From Bacteroidaceae bacterium (GTDB lineage: Bacteria; Bacteroidota; Bacteroidia; Bacteroidales; Bacteroidaceae), in the NCBI GenBank assembly GCA_017647225.1, contig JAGCLA010000036.1:1-64000 (forward strand): a stretch of DNA of 64,000 nt, in the 5' to 3' direction. Below, one piece after another: positions 38,305 to 46,628 of the stretch; positions within the stretch are counted from its first letter, which is position 1, and each line of letters starts with the position of its first letter. The translations under genes and the position numbers were made by a program. Below the pieces are notes generated by a model, which ran no database searches, was not told where the DNA came from, and saw only the letters and a list, made by a program, of their open reading frames with translations.

Positions 38305-39453
38305 ATGAAGAAATTTATTATCTCATTGGTTTTTGCCGGTATTGCGATGTTCTCTTTTGCACAGGAGACAGTCACAGAGGTGGTTGTTCCTACCAAAAAG
38401 TACTGTGTTGAGACAAACCGTTTCGGTGCAAACTGGTTTATTTCTGTGAATGGTGGTGTTAATGCTTATTATGGCGTCGTAACAAAGGACGAGAGTCTTT
38501 TTAAGCATGTTACTCCAAATGTGAACGTTCATTTTGGTAAATGGCACACTCCCGGTTTTGGTTGGAGAGCTGGTTATACAGGTTTGAGTATGAGATCATT
38601 TGAGGGTATCGGTACTGCTTCTTTGACTATTTTCCACTTCGATGCTTTGTTTAACTTGACAAACCTTTGTTGTGGTTATAGAGAAGACCGTGTTTATAAT
38701 GCAATTCCTTACGTTGGTGTAGGTTGGGGTGCTCGTGGCCCTTATGATTATGAGACATGGACAGGTCTTTCAGGTTCTATTACTGCAAAGTATGGTCTTT
38801 TAAATACATTCCGCGTGGCAGAACGTTGGGCTATCAACCTTGAGTTGGCAGGCTATTTCTTCCGTAGTAACTTTAGCGGTAAGGTCGGTGCTATGGGTCA
38901 CGACAATATGTGGACAGCTTCTGTCGGTGTAACATTCCGTCTTGGCAAGCCAGATTGGAACCAGGCTGTAGATGTTCCTGCACTTCAGGCTGTTTACGGT
39001 GGCATTATCGCAGGTCTTGAGAATGACTTGAACAATGCTAACGAGCAGAACCAGAAGGCACAGTGTGAGATTGCAAATCTTAAGAACCAGCTTAACGACG
39101 TTAACAAGAAGTACAACGAGCTTGCAAGCCAGCCACGTTTTGTTGATGTTAAGCAGTCAACATTCTTCCCATTCGGTACAGCAAAACTCGACTCTAAGAG
39201 AGAAGAGTTGAATATTAAGGCTTATGCTGATGCTGCTAAGGCTGCAGGTGCTAAGCTCCGCGTTATCGGTTACGCTGATACAATTGGTGCAGAAGAGTTC
39301 AACCAGAAACTCTCTTTGCAGCGTGCTGAGGCTGTTGCTGAAATTTTGAGAGCTAACGGTGCAGAGGTTGAGTCTGTTATCGGTCAGGGCGAATCAAGCG
39401 AGTACAGCACAAAGTACTTGAACCGTCGTGTCATCATCGAGGTTGTTAAGTAA
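38305..39453 (+). CDS. OmpA-type outer-membrane protein
   Basis: The 382-residue protein has a signal peptide (about 1-19, FSFAQ). A beta-barrel domain covers about residues 30-220, followed by a short coiled-coil-like linker (about 235-280, ENDLNNANEQNQKAQCEI). A C-terminal OmpA peptidoglycan-binding domain contains GYADT and LSLQRAEAV with the conserved D and R. It ties the outer membrane to the cell wall. Codon use and a long A/T-rich leader suggest high expression. The ATG at 38305 is preferred to the frame start two codons earlier. Confidence 0.93.
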   Translation: MKKFIISLVFAGIAMFSFAQETVTEVVVPTKKYCVETNRFGANWFISVNGGVNAYYGVVTKDESLFKHVTPNVNVHFGKWHTPGFGWRAGYTGLSMRSFEGIGTASLTIFHFDALFNLTNLCCGYREDRVYNAIPYVGVGWGARGPYDYETWTGLSGSITAKYGLLNTFRVAERWAINLELAGYFFRSNFSGKVGAMGHDNMWTASVGVTFRLGKPDWNQAVDVPALQAVYGGIIAGLENDLNNANEQNQKAQCEIANLKNQLNDVNKKYNELASQPRFVDVKQSTFFPFGTAKLDSKREELNIKAYADAAKAAGAKLRVIGYADTIGAEEFNQKLSLQRAEAVAEILRANGAEVESVIGQGESSEYSTKYLNRRVIIEVVK

Positions 39454-39471
39454 TTGACTTAAGTATATCGT

Positions 39472-39504
39472 AAAAGCGAGGTGAGCAATCATCTCGCTTT
39501 TTTG
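39472..39504 (+). terminator. Terminator after the OmpA-type gene
   Basis: The arm AAAAGCGAG (39472-39480) pairs with CTCGCTTTT (39493-39501), with partial pairing inside (GTGA/TCAT), followed by T residues. Confidence 0.85.
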
Positions 39505-39598
39505 TCTGTTGTTGTCATGCTTGGGTTGGCTGCCACCGTTGGCGTGAGCCCCCTTGTTCATTGATTTTTTATTTTTGTGTAAAAAAATATCCAAATTA

Positions 39599-39630
39599 TT
39601 TGGTGGTTGTAATAATTTGCTGTACTTTTG
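39599..39630 (+). promoter_or_regulatory. Promoter of the tRNA-Val pair
   Basis: TTTG (39599-39602) and TACTTTTG (39623-39630) are 20 bp apart, 28 bases before the first tRNA. Confidence 0.7.
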
Positions 39631-39657
39631 CATCGCAAATGAGATTTGCCACTTATT

Positions 39658-39735
39658 GGACGTTTAGCTCAGCTGGTTTAGAGCATCTGCCTTACAAGCA
39701 GAGGGTCGGCGGTTCGAATCCGTCAACGTCCACCA
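39658..39735 (+). tRNA. tRNA-Val (anticodon TAC), CCA encoded
   Basis: The acceptor arms GGACGTT and AACGTCC, D arm GCTC/GAGC, anticodon stem TCTGC/GCAGA and T arm GGCGG/CCGTC (C opposite G, one wobble) fold normally. The anticodon loop CTTACAA gives TAC, valine. The discriminator A is followed by a genomic CCA at 39733-39735. Confidence 0.96.
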
Positions 39736-39750
39736 AAAACTTGAAATAAT

Positions 39751-39825
39751 GGACGTTTAGCTCAGCTGGTTTAGAGCATCTGCCTTACAAGCAGAGGGTC
39801 GGCGGTTCGAATCCGTCAACGTCCA
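39751..39825 (+). tRNA. tRNA-Val (anticodon TAC), CCA not encoded
   Basis: The 75 bases are identical to the first tRNA-Val. After the discriminator A the sequence is CAG rather than CCA, so this copy needs enzymatic CCA addition. It lies 15 bp after the first and probably shares its transcript. Confidence 0.95.
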
Positions 39826-39831
39826 CAGCCG

Positions 39832-39860
39832 ACCTACGCAAAGCGTGGGTTATTTTTTTT
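39832..39860 (+). terminator. Terminator of the tRNA operon
   Basis: An 8-bp stem ACCTACGC/GCGTGGGT (39832-39839 with 39843-39850) with a 3-nt loop is followed by a run of eight or more T. Confidence 0.88.
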
Positions 39861-39953
39861 CTCATAAATGCTAAAAAATGACCGATAATCCCTATTTCGT
39901 GTTATTTTTGATAAACTTTATGCCGTCAATGAATGTTTATGGCTAAAAAGTGC

Positions 39954-39961
39954 TATTTTTG
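39954..39961 (+). promoter_or_regulatory. -7 box of purB
   Basis: TATTTTTG lies 25 bases before the ATG at 39987. It falls inside the longer frame that begins at 39933 and so argues for the later start. The -33 region is weak. Confidence 0.45.
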
Positions 39962-39986
39962 TAACGAAAAACATATTAATAATATA

Positions 39987-41333
39987 ATGGAACTTAATAT
40001 CTTAACAGCCGTATCACCTATCGATGGTCGTTATAGGGGTAAAGCAGAGCCTTTTGCAGGCTATTTTTCTGAGTATGCACTTATCAAGTATCGTGTTTTT
40101 GTAGAAATCGAGTATTTCATTGCTCTTTGCGAGTTGCCTATACCGCAGCTCGAGGGTATGGATAAGACACTCTTCCCACGTCTTCGTGACATATACAAGA
40201 ACTTTACACTCGAGAACGCAACACGTGTAAAGGATATTGAGAAAGTAACAAATCACGACGTTAAGGCTGTTGAGTACTTTATTAAGGAACAGTTCGATGC
40301 AATCGGTGGCCTTGATGCATACAAGGAGTTCATTCACTTCGGTTTGACATCACAGGATATAAACAATACCTCAATCCCTTGCTCTATCAAGGACGCGTTG
40401 AACGAGGTTTACTACCCTGCGGTAGAGGAGCTTATTGCTCAGCTTAAGGAGTATGCATTGGCATGGGAGAATATCCCGATGCTTGCACGTACTCACGGTC
40501 AGCCTGCTTCACCTACACGTCTTGGTAAAGAGGTTATGGTATTCGTGTATCGTTTGGAGACCCAGCTCGCTGAACTCAAGAAATGCGTAATTTCGGCAAA
40601 GTTCGGTGGTGCGACAGGTAACTTCAACGCGCATCGCGTAGCCTATCCTTCTATTGACTGGAAGGCGTTTGCAAACAAGTTCGTTTCGGAGAATCTCGGT
40701 TTGCAGCGCGAGCAATATACAACACAGATTTCAAACTATGATAATCTCGCTGCGTTGTTCGATGCAATGCGTCGCGTGAATATCATCATCATGGATATGG
40801 ACAAGGACTTCTGGCAGTACATATCAAATGAGTTCTTCAAGCAGAAGATTAAAGCCGGCGAGGTTGGTTCAAGCGCAATGCCTCACAAGGTTAATCCTAT
40901 CGACTTTGAGAACAGCGAGGGTAACCTTGGTATAGCAAATGCCATTCTTGACCACTTGGCAATGAAGTTGCCTATTTCACGTTTGCAGCGCGACCTTACC
41001 GACTCTACCGTTTTGCGTAACGTAGGTGTTCCTATGGGTCACATGCTTATAGCAATAAAGAGTTCTCTTGTCGGTTTGCGTAAGTTGTTGCTCAACGAGA
41101 GCGCTATATATGACGAACTCGACAACTGCTGGAGCGTTTGTGCCGAGGGTATCCAGACAATCCTCCGTCGCGAGGCATATCCTAACCCTTACGAGGCATT
41201 GAAGGCTCTTACCCGTACCAATGAGGGAATCAATCAGAACACACTTCTTCAGTTTATCGACGGTCTTGATGTACCCGAAAGCGTTAAGGAGGAGTTGCGT
41301 GCGATTACCCCGCATTCATACACCGGTTTATAA
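39987..41333 (+). CDS. purB: Adenylosuccinate lyase
   Basis: The enzyme catalyses two fumarate-releasing steps of purine synthesis. The 448-residue protein starts MELNILTAVSPIDGRYRG, carries the first catalytic region TSQDINNTS, and has the family signature GSSAMPHKVNPIDFEN on the flexible loop, with the catalytic serine pair. Length is of the long E. coli-type subgroup. It follows the tRNA terminator and has its own -7 box. The pseudouridine synthase gene follows 42 bp later. Confidence 0.97.
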   Translation: MELNILTAVSPIDGRYRGKAEPFAGYFSEYALIKYRVFVEIEYFIALCELPIPQLEGMDKTLFPRLRDIYKNFTLENATRVKDIEKVTNHDVKAVEYFIKEQFDAIGGLDAYKEFIHFGLTSQDINNTSIPCSIKDALNEVYYPAVEELIAQLKEYALAWENIPMLARTHGQPASPTRLGKEVMVFVYRLETQLAELKKCVISAKFGGATGNFNAHRVAYPSIDWKAFANKFVSENLGLQREQYTTQISNYDNLAALFDAMRRVNIIIMDMDKDFWQYISNEFFKQKIKAGEVGSSAMPHKVNPIDFENSEGNLGIANAILDHLAMKLPISRLQRDLTDSTVLRNVGVPMGHMLIAIKSSLVGLRKLLLNESAIYDELDNCWSVCAEGIQTILRREAYPNPYEALKALTRTNEGINQNTLLQFIDGLDVPESVKEELRAITPHSYTGL

Positions 41334-41375
41334 GAATATTAATTTGGACCGTGAGGTTCGTAAAGATATTTTCAG

Positions 41376-42575
41376 ATGAATAATTTTAGAGAGAAGCGCA
41401 ACAATGGTGGCGCTACACGCGGAAATGGCGAGAGAGCATCGTTCAATCCCAATTTCAGCGGTGACAACAAATTGAAAAGACGTCCCCGTTTTAATGGAAA
41501 CGGCGAAGAACGTCCCCAGTACGGGCGTACAAACCGCGATGGCGAACCCCGTGCGAATTATGGCAATAGAAGAAGCTATGACCGTAATGGCCGCGATTTC
41601 GACGGTAACCGTTTCGGTGGCGAGAGAGGCTCTTTTGGCCGTTATGGCAATGAGTCAAAGCCGGGAAACAACGAGAACCGTACATCGGGCTACCGCAAGA
41701 ATAATTATCGTGCCGGCAATGAGGCAGTAACAGGCTATGGCGCAGAGCGTCGTGGCGGATACGGCAACAAGGTAAACAGAAAGGGTGCTTATGACCCCAA
41801 TGCCAAATACAGTGCCAAGAAACGTGCTGCATATCGCGAGGCAATGATAGACCCCAATGCTCCATTGCGTCTTAACAAGTTCCTTTCAAATGCAGGTATC
41901 TGTTCACGTCGCGAGGCTGACAACTATATCGAAGCAGGTCTTATAACAGTTAATGGTGTTGTCGTTACAGAGCTTGGAACAAAAGTATCTCCCAACGACG
42001 ATGTACGTTTCAACAACGAGCGTATCAACCCCGAGCGTAAGGTATATGTTCTGCTCAACAAACCAAAGGACTGCGTGACAACTGTCGATGACCCACAGGA
42101 GCGTAAGACTGTTCTCGACTGCTTGCGTGGTATTGGCAAGGAGCGTATCTATCCGGTAGGTCGTCTTGACAGAAACACAACAGGTGTTCTCTTGCTTACA
42201 AACGATGGCGATATGGCTGCAAAGCTTACTCACCCCAAATTCATGAAGAAGAAAATCTACCACGTTACATGCGACAAGAATGTGGCAATGTCCGACATGG
42301 ATCTTCTCGTGAACGGTATAGAACTTGAGGACGGTCCTGTATATGCTGACGAGGTTACTTACGTAAACGAGGCCGACCGTTCACAGATCGGTATAGAGAT
42401 ACATTCTGGCAAGAACCGTATCGTACGCCGTATGCTTGAGCACCTCGGTTACAGAGTGAACAAGCTCGACCGTGTACTTTTCGCGGGTTTGACAAAGAAG
42501 AATCTCCGTCGTGGTGATTGGCGTTATCTTACAGATAAAGAGGTTAACATGTTGCGCATGGGCGCTTACGAATAA
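41376..42575 (+). CDS. RluB/RsuA-family rRNA pseudouridine synthase with basic low-complexity N-terminus
   Basis: The 399-residue protein starts with about 160 residues rich in R, G, N and Y (repeats such as RNGRDFDGNRFGGERG). An S4 RNA-binding domain follows (164-211, LRLNKFLSNAGICSRREADN) and then the catalytic domain with the nucleophile D265 in GRLDRNTTG. The RluB/RsuA group makes a single pseudouridine in 23S or 16S rRNA. The N-terminal tail resembles disordered RNA-binding RGG regions, as I recall for several Bacteroidales homologues. Which rRNA site it modifies cannot be told. asnS follows 48 bp later, after a small palindrome at 42588-42602. Confidence 0.9.
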   Translation: MNNFREKRNNGGATRGNGERASFNPNFSGDNKLKRRPRFNGNGEERPQYGRTNRDGEPRANYGNRRSYDRNGRDFDGNRFGGERGSFGRYGNESKPGNNENRTSGYRKNNYRAGNEAVTGYGAERRGGYGNKVNRKGAYDPNAKYSAKKRAAYREAMIDPNAPLRLNKFLSNAGICSRREADNYIEAGLITVNGVVVTELGTKVSPNDDVRFNNERINPERKVYVLLNKPKDCVTTVDDPQERKTVLDCLRGIGKERIYPVGRLDRNTTGVLLLTNDGDMAAKLTHPKFMKKKIYHVTCDKNVAMSDMDLLVNGIELEDGPVYADEVTYVNEADRSQIGIEIHSGKNRIVRRMLEHLGYRVNKLDRVLFAGLTKKNLRRGDWRYLTDKEVNMLRMGAYE

Positions 42576-42623
42576 TAAACAAAACAGCATGCCCCGGGCA
42601 TGTTCATATAACACAACAATCGT

Positions 42624-44027
42624 ATGAAAACGATAAAACGTACAAGAATTTCCGACCTTCTCAAAAGCAAGGAAGCCGGTGTTGAGGTAAACGTAAAAGG
42701 CTGGGTAAGAACCCGTCGTAGTAGCAAACAGGTCGCTTTTGTGGCTCTCAACGATGGCTCTACAATAAATAATGTTCAGGTTGTTATCGACGCTGACAAG
42801 TTTGACGAAGAACTCGTTAAGCAGTTCACAACAGGCGCATGCCTTAGTGTGAACGGTATGTTGGTAGAATCAATCGGTGGTGGTCAGTCAATGGAAATCC
42901 AGGCTACCGAGATAGAACTTCTCGGTGCTTGCGACAGCACATATCCATTGCAGAAGAAAGGCCAGACAATGGAGTATATGCGTACTGTGGCGCACCTTCG
43001 CCCACGTACCAACACATTTGGTGCAGTGTTCCGTATCCGCCACAACATGGCATACGCAATCCATAAGTTCTTCCACGACAAAGGCTTCTACTATTTCCAC
43101 ACACCAATCATCACAGCTTCGGACTGTGAAGGTGCAGGACAGATGTTTCAGGTAACAACAATGAACCTCTACGATCTTAAGAAAGATGACGAGGGTAGCA
43201 TAAAGTACGACAGCGACTTCTTCGGCAAGCAGGCAAGCCTTACAGTGTCAGGTCAGCTCGAAGGCGAGTTGGCTGCTACAGCGCTTGGCGCAATTTATAC
43301 ATTCGGTCCTACATTCCGTGCCGAAAACTCAAATACACCACGTCACTTGGCAGAGTTCTGGATGATAGAACCTGAGGTTGCTTTCAACGACATCATCGAT
43401 AACATGGAGTTGGCCGAAGAGTTTATCAAGTACTGCGTACAGTGGGCTCTTGACAACTGTATGGAAGATATCACATTCCTCAACAATATGTTCGACAAGG
43501 AACTTATCGAGCGTCTGCGTTCAATCGTGAATACAGAGTTTGTTCGTTTGAGCTATACCGACGGTATAAAAATCCTTGAGGATGCCGTTGCTGCAGGACA
43601 CAAGTTTGAGTTCCCTGTATATTGGGGTGTCGATTTGGCTTCAGAACACGAGCGTTACCTCGTTGAGACACACTTCAAGCGTCCTGTAATCCTTACCGAC
43701 TATCCAAAGGACATCAAGGCGTTCTATATGAAGCAGAACGAAGATGGCAAGACAGTACGTGCAATGGACGTGTTGTTCCCAAAAATTGGAGAGATTATCG
43801 GTGGTTCAGAGCGTGAGGCCGACTATGATAAGCTGCTTGCGCGTGTTGAGGAGATGAATATCCCAATGAAGGATATGTGGTGGTATCTCGATACCCGTCG
43901 TTACGGCTCATGTCCTCACTCAGGTTTTGGTCTTGGTTTTGAGCGTCTGTTGTTATTCGTGACTGGTATGTCGAACATTCGTGACGTGATACCTTTCCCA
44001 CGTACTCCAAATAATGCAGAATTCTAA
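42624..44027 (+). CDS. asnS: Asparaginyl-tRNA synthetase
   Basis: This class IIb synthetase has 467 residues. The N-terminal OB-fold anticodon-binding domain includes [19 protein letters not shown] (about 23-41), and the catalytic core includes motif 2 ([20 protein letters not shown]) and motif 3 ([12 protein letters not shown]). AsnRS rather than AspRS is indicated by the length and by [11 protein letters not shown]. The palindrome in the leader (CATGCCC/GGGCATG) has no T run and is not a T-box. It ends at a strong terminator. Confidence 0.96.
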   Translation: MKTIKRTRISDLLKSKEAGVEVNVKGWVRTRRSSKQVAFVALNDGSTINNVQVVIDADKFDEELVKQFTTGACLSVNGMLVESIGGGQSMEIQATEIELLGACDSTYPLQKKGQTMEYMRTVAHLRPRTNTFGAVFRIRHNMAYAIHKFFHDKGFYYFHTPIITASDCEGAGQMFQVTTMNLYDLKKDDEGSIKYDSDFFGKQASLTVSGQLEGELAATALGAIYTFGPTFRAENSNTPRHLAEFWMIEPEVAFNDIIDNMELAEEFIKYCVQWALDNCMEDITFLNNMFDKELIERLRSIVNTEFVRLSYTDGIKILEDAVAAGHKFEFPVYWGVDLASEHERYLVETHFKRPVILTDYPKDIKAFYMKQNEDGKTVRAMDVLFPKIGEIIGGSEREADYDKLLARVEEMNIPMKDMWWYLDTRRYGSCPHSGFGLGFERLLLFVTGMSNIRDVIPFPRTPNNAEF

Positions 44028-44044
44028 TAATAAAGATATTAAAT

Positions 44045-44077
44045 AGCTTCGGCTGAAAAGCCGAAGCTGTTTTTTTG
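44045..44077 (+). terminator. Terminator after asnS
   Basis: A perfect 9-bp stem AGCTTCGGC/GCCGAAGCT (44045-44053, 44060-44068) with a 6-nt loop and seven or more T follows asnS. Confidence 0.93.
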
Positions 44078-44170
44078 GTAACAATATAGCAGTTGACCCG
44101 CGACTTATTTTTTCGCGAACTTGTCATTTTTCGAGCAAGCTCTCAACAACACGTCTGAACGAACCAACGG

Positions 44171-44231
44171 TCGACGCCCGAAGGGGCTAAAGTCAACTTC
44201 GATTTTCGACGCCCGAAGGGGCTAAAGTCAA
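44171..44231. repeat. Two 26-bp direct repeats with 9-bp spacer
   Basis: Copies at 44171-44196 and 44206-44231 are identical, starting TCGACGCCCG. Each holds a small hairpin (GCCC/GGGC with GAAG loop, flanked by GAC/GTC). The repeat period is 35 bp. Two copies are too few for a CRISPR array. Confidence 0.85.
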
Positions 44232-44249
44232 TGTGAATGTTGCGATTAA

Positions 44250-44287
44250 GCGAGTGAAATAAAACTTGTTTTAATTTCACAATGAGC
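44250..44287. repeat. Dispersed palindromic element, copy A
   Basis: GCGAGTGAAAT is followed by a hairpin (GTGAAATAAAAC with GTTTTAATTTCAC, one bulge) and ends CACAATGAGC. The frame GCGAG-GAAAT-palindrome-ATTTCACA-GAGC is shared with copies at 46524-46566 (inverted) and 54218-54263. Confidence 0.65.
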
Positions 44288-44399
44288 ATTATCAACATCG
44301 CCGAAGGCATTGAATCTCAAAGCCGCGTTTAAAAGAGATACTTCGCTATACTCAGTATGACAAGCCGCGTTGGGTCAATATTTATATATAATAAACAGG

Positions 44400-45299
44400 A
44401 TGAATAAACAAACGATAGTAGGACATTTAGCTTGTTTTATGGCGTATGCCATTTTCGGTTTCAATATTATTGTGTGTAAGGATTTGACATCCGGTCAGCT
44501 TATATCTCCCTTGGCTATATTCTGTCTCAGGTCGCTTGGTGCGGGTGCTCTCTTCTGGCTTATTTCGCTCTTTGCTCCAAAAGAAAAGGTTGAGAAAAAA
44601 GATTATCTCAGGATATTTGCGGCGTCAATATTGGGATTCTTTGTGTGTCAGATTACATTCCTTGTTGGTATTCCGCATATCACCCCCATGGATTGCTCGG
44701 TGCTGTCGGCAATATCGCCTATTTATACTATGATTATTGCTGCCATAGTGTTGAAGGAGCCTATTACATGGCAAAAGGCTGGTGGTGTGATAATAAGTTT
44801 TACCGGTATCATATATCTGATTGTTAGCCGTGCTTCTTCAAATGGGGTGGCTGAAACCTCTCTGTTCGGGATATCTATGATTATTCTCAACTCCTTGAGC
44901 TTCTCTTTATATCTGGGAATATTCAAACCGCTGATTGGCAAATATTCGGTTATTACATTTATGAAATGGATTTTCCTATTTGCCTTTTTGATGTCAATTC
45001 CGTTTTCTGGTAAGGAGATTGTTACTTTGAATTGGTGTGCAGTTCCTGCGATTCAACTCGCAGAACTTGCTTATCTGATTTTCTGTGCTACATTTATAAC
45101 ATATTTTCTTATACCTGTGGGGCAAAAACGTATCAGACCGACGCTTGTCAGTATGTACAGTTATGTTCAACCCATTATTGCTATTGTGATTAGCATCTGT
45201 GTCGGTATGGAAATGCTTACATGGCAAAAAGTACTTGCGGCGATTATGGTTTTCGGCGGTGTGGTTGTTGTAAGTTATAGCAAGAGCCGTGTGGAATAG
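44400..45299 (+). CDS. EamA/DMT-family membrane transporter
   Basis: The 299-residue protein has ten predicted transmembrane helices in two repeats of five, the EamA layout of drug/metabolite exporters. The family ejects amino acids, nucleotides or other metabolites, and the substrate is unknown. The ATG at 44400 (MNKQTIVGHLACFMAYAIFG) is used rather than the frame start ten codons upstream. Its C-terminal region is followed by a weak hairpin near 45345-45363. It stands alone after the repeat-rich gap. Confidence 0.88.
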   Translation: MNKQTIVGHLACFMAYAIFGFNIIVCKDLTSGQLISPLAIFCLRSLGAGALFWLISLFAPKEKVEKKDYLRIFAASILGFFVCQITFLVGIPHITPMDCSVLSAISPIYTMIIAAIVLKEPITWQKAGGVIISFTGIIYLIVSRASSNGVAETSLFGISMIILNSLSFSLYLGIFKPLIGKYSVITFMKWIFLFAFLMSIPFSGKEIVTLNWCAVPAIQLAELAYLIFCATFITYFLIPVGQKRIRPTLVSMYSYVQPIIAIVISICVGMEMLTWQKVLAAIMVFGGVVVVSYSKSRVE

Positions 45300-45410
45300 A
45301 TATAATTGATTACAATAAATACAGAATTGTTTATAGTATAAATAAGCTTAAAAGGCTTTTTATTCTGCGATAAAAATGTTATACTCGCAGTATAAAATAA
45401 AATTGTGGCG

Positions 45411-46496
45411 ATGAATTGTAATAATTATTGCGTTATAATGGCAGGTGGGTTGGGTACACGCTTGTGGCCAATGAGTCGTAAGGCTTTCCCTAAACAGTTT
45501 CAGGATATTCTTGGCTGTGGAAGAACTCTTCTGCAACAGACCTACGACAGGTATTCGCGTATCGTTCCGCCTGAAAATATAATCATATCCACTCACGTCG
45601 ACTACGCCAATATCGTGCGTGAGCAGCTCCCTGAGGTGGCAAAGGATAGGATTGTGCATGAGCCTGCTTTTCGTGGTACAGCTCCGAGTATAGCAAACCT
45701 TGCGTGTCACATCCGCACCCTCAATCCTGCGGCAAACATTGTCGTGGCGCAGAGCGACCAGCTTGTGCTTAACGAAAACAAGTTCATCGAAACGGTGGCA
45801 AAGGGCCTGGATTTTGTTGCCGACAACAACAAGCTTGTGGTGATAGGCATTAAACCTACCTGCCCCGAAACGCGCTATGGCTATATTCAGGCCGAGGGCT
45901 CTCTTGAAGATGGTCTTTTCTACAAGGTGCGTACGTTTACCGAAAAGCCGGCTATTGAATTTGCACGTATATTTGTCGATAGTGGTGAGTTCTATTGGAA
46001 CTCCGGCATATATATATGGAACGTGCAGTCTATCATTGACACCATGTCGCGTTGTCTTCCCGAAATGATGACGGTGCTCGAAGATATATACGCACGTATT
46101 CCTGACCGCACGCAACGTCGCCGACAGGCCTATAGGCTATATACCTCGTTCCCTGTTGCTTCGTTCGACATGAATGTTATGGAACGTGCCGACAATGTGT
46201 ATGTGGCTGTAGGTGAATTTGGTTGGGCAGACATCGGTACATGGGATACTCTTTACAGCACCCTTCCAAAGGATTGCGACGGGAATGTGCTTGTGGGCTG
46301 CAAGACTCTTAAGTATGACAGTCATAACAATATGGTGGTGCTGCCTAAGGATAAATTGGTCGTTATGCAGGGCGTTGACGGTCTTGTGGTGGTTGATACC
46401 GACGATGTGCTTATGATATGCAAGAAGGGCGATGAGCATAATATCCGTAAGTTCCTCAACGATGCAAAAATGAAAATTGGGGATAATATGGCGTAA
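45411..46496 (+). CDS. Mannose-1-phosphate guanylyltransferase
   Basis: The enzyme makes GDP-mannose for fucose, rhamnose or mannose-containing surface glycans. The 361-residue protein has the nucleotidyltransferase signature MAGGLGTRLWPMSR (about 10-23), FPKQF at 26-30, and the region EKPAIEFA. It is of the short, one-domain kind, without the C-terminal phosphomannose isomerase domain. The start ATG at 45411 is preferred over a GTG two codons upstream. No other sugar-nucleotide gene is adjacent. Confidence 0.92.
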   Translation: MNCNNYCVIMAGGLGTRLWPMSRKAFPKQFQDILGCGRTLLQQTYDRYSRIVPPENIIISTHVDYANIVREQLPEVAKDRIVHEPAFRGTAPSIANLACHIRTLNPAANIVVAQSDQLVLNENKFIETVAKGLDFVADNNKLVVIGIKPTCPETRYGYIQAEGSLEDGLFYKVRTFTEKPAIEFARIFVDSGEFYWNSGIYIWNVQSIIDTMSRCLPEMMTVLEDIYARIPDRTQRRRQAYRLYTSFPVASFDMNVMERADNVYVAVGEFGWADIGTWDTLYSTLPKDCDGNVLVGCKTLKYDSHNNMVVLPKDKLVVMQGVDGLVVVDTDDVLMICKKGDEHNIRKFLNDAKMKIGDNMA

Positions 46497-46523
46497 CGGG
46501 GGCTTGTTTGAAGATTTTCTGCA

Positions 46524-46566
46524 CTCGCTGTGAAAATAATGAAGTAAACTTCATTATTCTCGCTCG
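46524..46566. repeat. Dispersed palindromic element, copy B (inverted)
   Basis: CTCGCTGTGAAA, then a perfect 10-bp stem AATAATGAAG/CTTCATTATT (46535-46544 and 46549-46558) with loop TAAA, then CTCGCTCG. In reverse complement it has the same frame as the copies near 44.25 and 54.22 kb. It sits directly upstream of the rlmL -7 box. Confidence 0.65.
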
Positions 46567-46574
46567 TTTGTTAC

Positions 46575-46582
46575 TATCTTTG
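46575..46582 (+). promoter_or_regulatory. -7 box of rlmL-purD transcript
   Basis: TATCTTTG lies 47 bases before the ATG at 46629. The expected -33 position is inside the end of the palindromic element. Confidence 0.5.
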
Positions 46583-46628
46583 TAAAATGTTTGAGGAGCT
46601 TTTTCCTTAACATCTTTTTGACAGTTTT

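Larger units (their letters stand above)
44078..44399. other. Non-coding repeat-rich gap between asnS and the EamA gene
   Basis: No gene is seen on either strand. The gap holds the 26-bp direct repeats (44171-44231), one copy of the dispersed palindromic element (44250-44287), and a 10-bp direct repeat AAGCCGCGTT at 44320-44329 and 44362-44371 flanking a short segment that reads GAGATACTTCGC ... CAGTATGACA. It looks like stacked small repeats rather than a decayed gene. Confidence 0.7.

Noticed and set aside
39523-39550. Small RNA gene between ompA and tRNA
   Set aside because: A hairpin (GGCT...AGCC with a bulge) can be drawn but there is no promoter or terminator tied to it.
42588-42602. 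T-box or attenuator before asnS
   Set aside because: Only a 7-bp palindrome without a T run or specifier loop, and T-boxes are not expected in this phylum.
44171-44231. Minimal CRISPR
   Set aside because: Only two copies with a 9-bp spacer and no cas gene.
45360-46115. Minus-strand frame antisense to the guanylyltransferase
   Set aside because: No family features, and the opposite strand encodes a clear enzyme.
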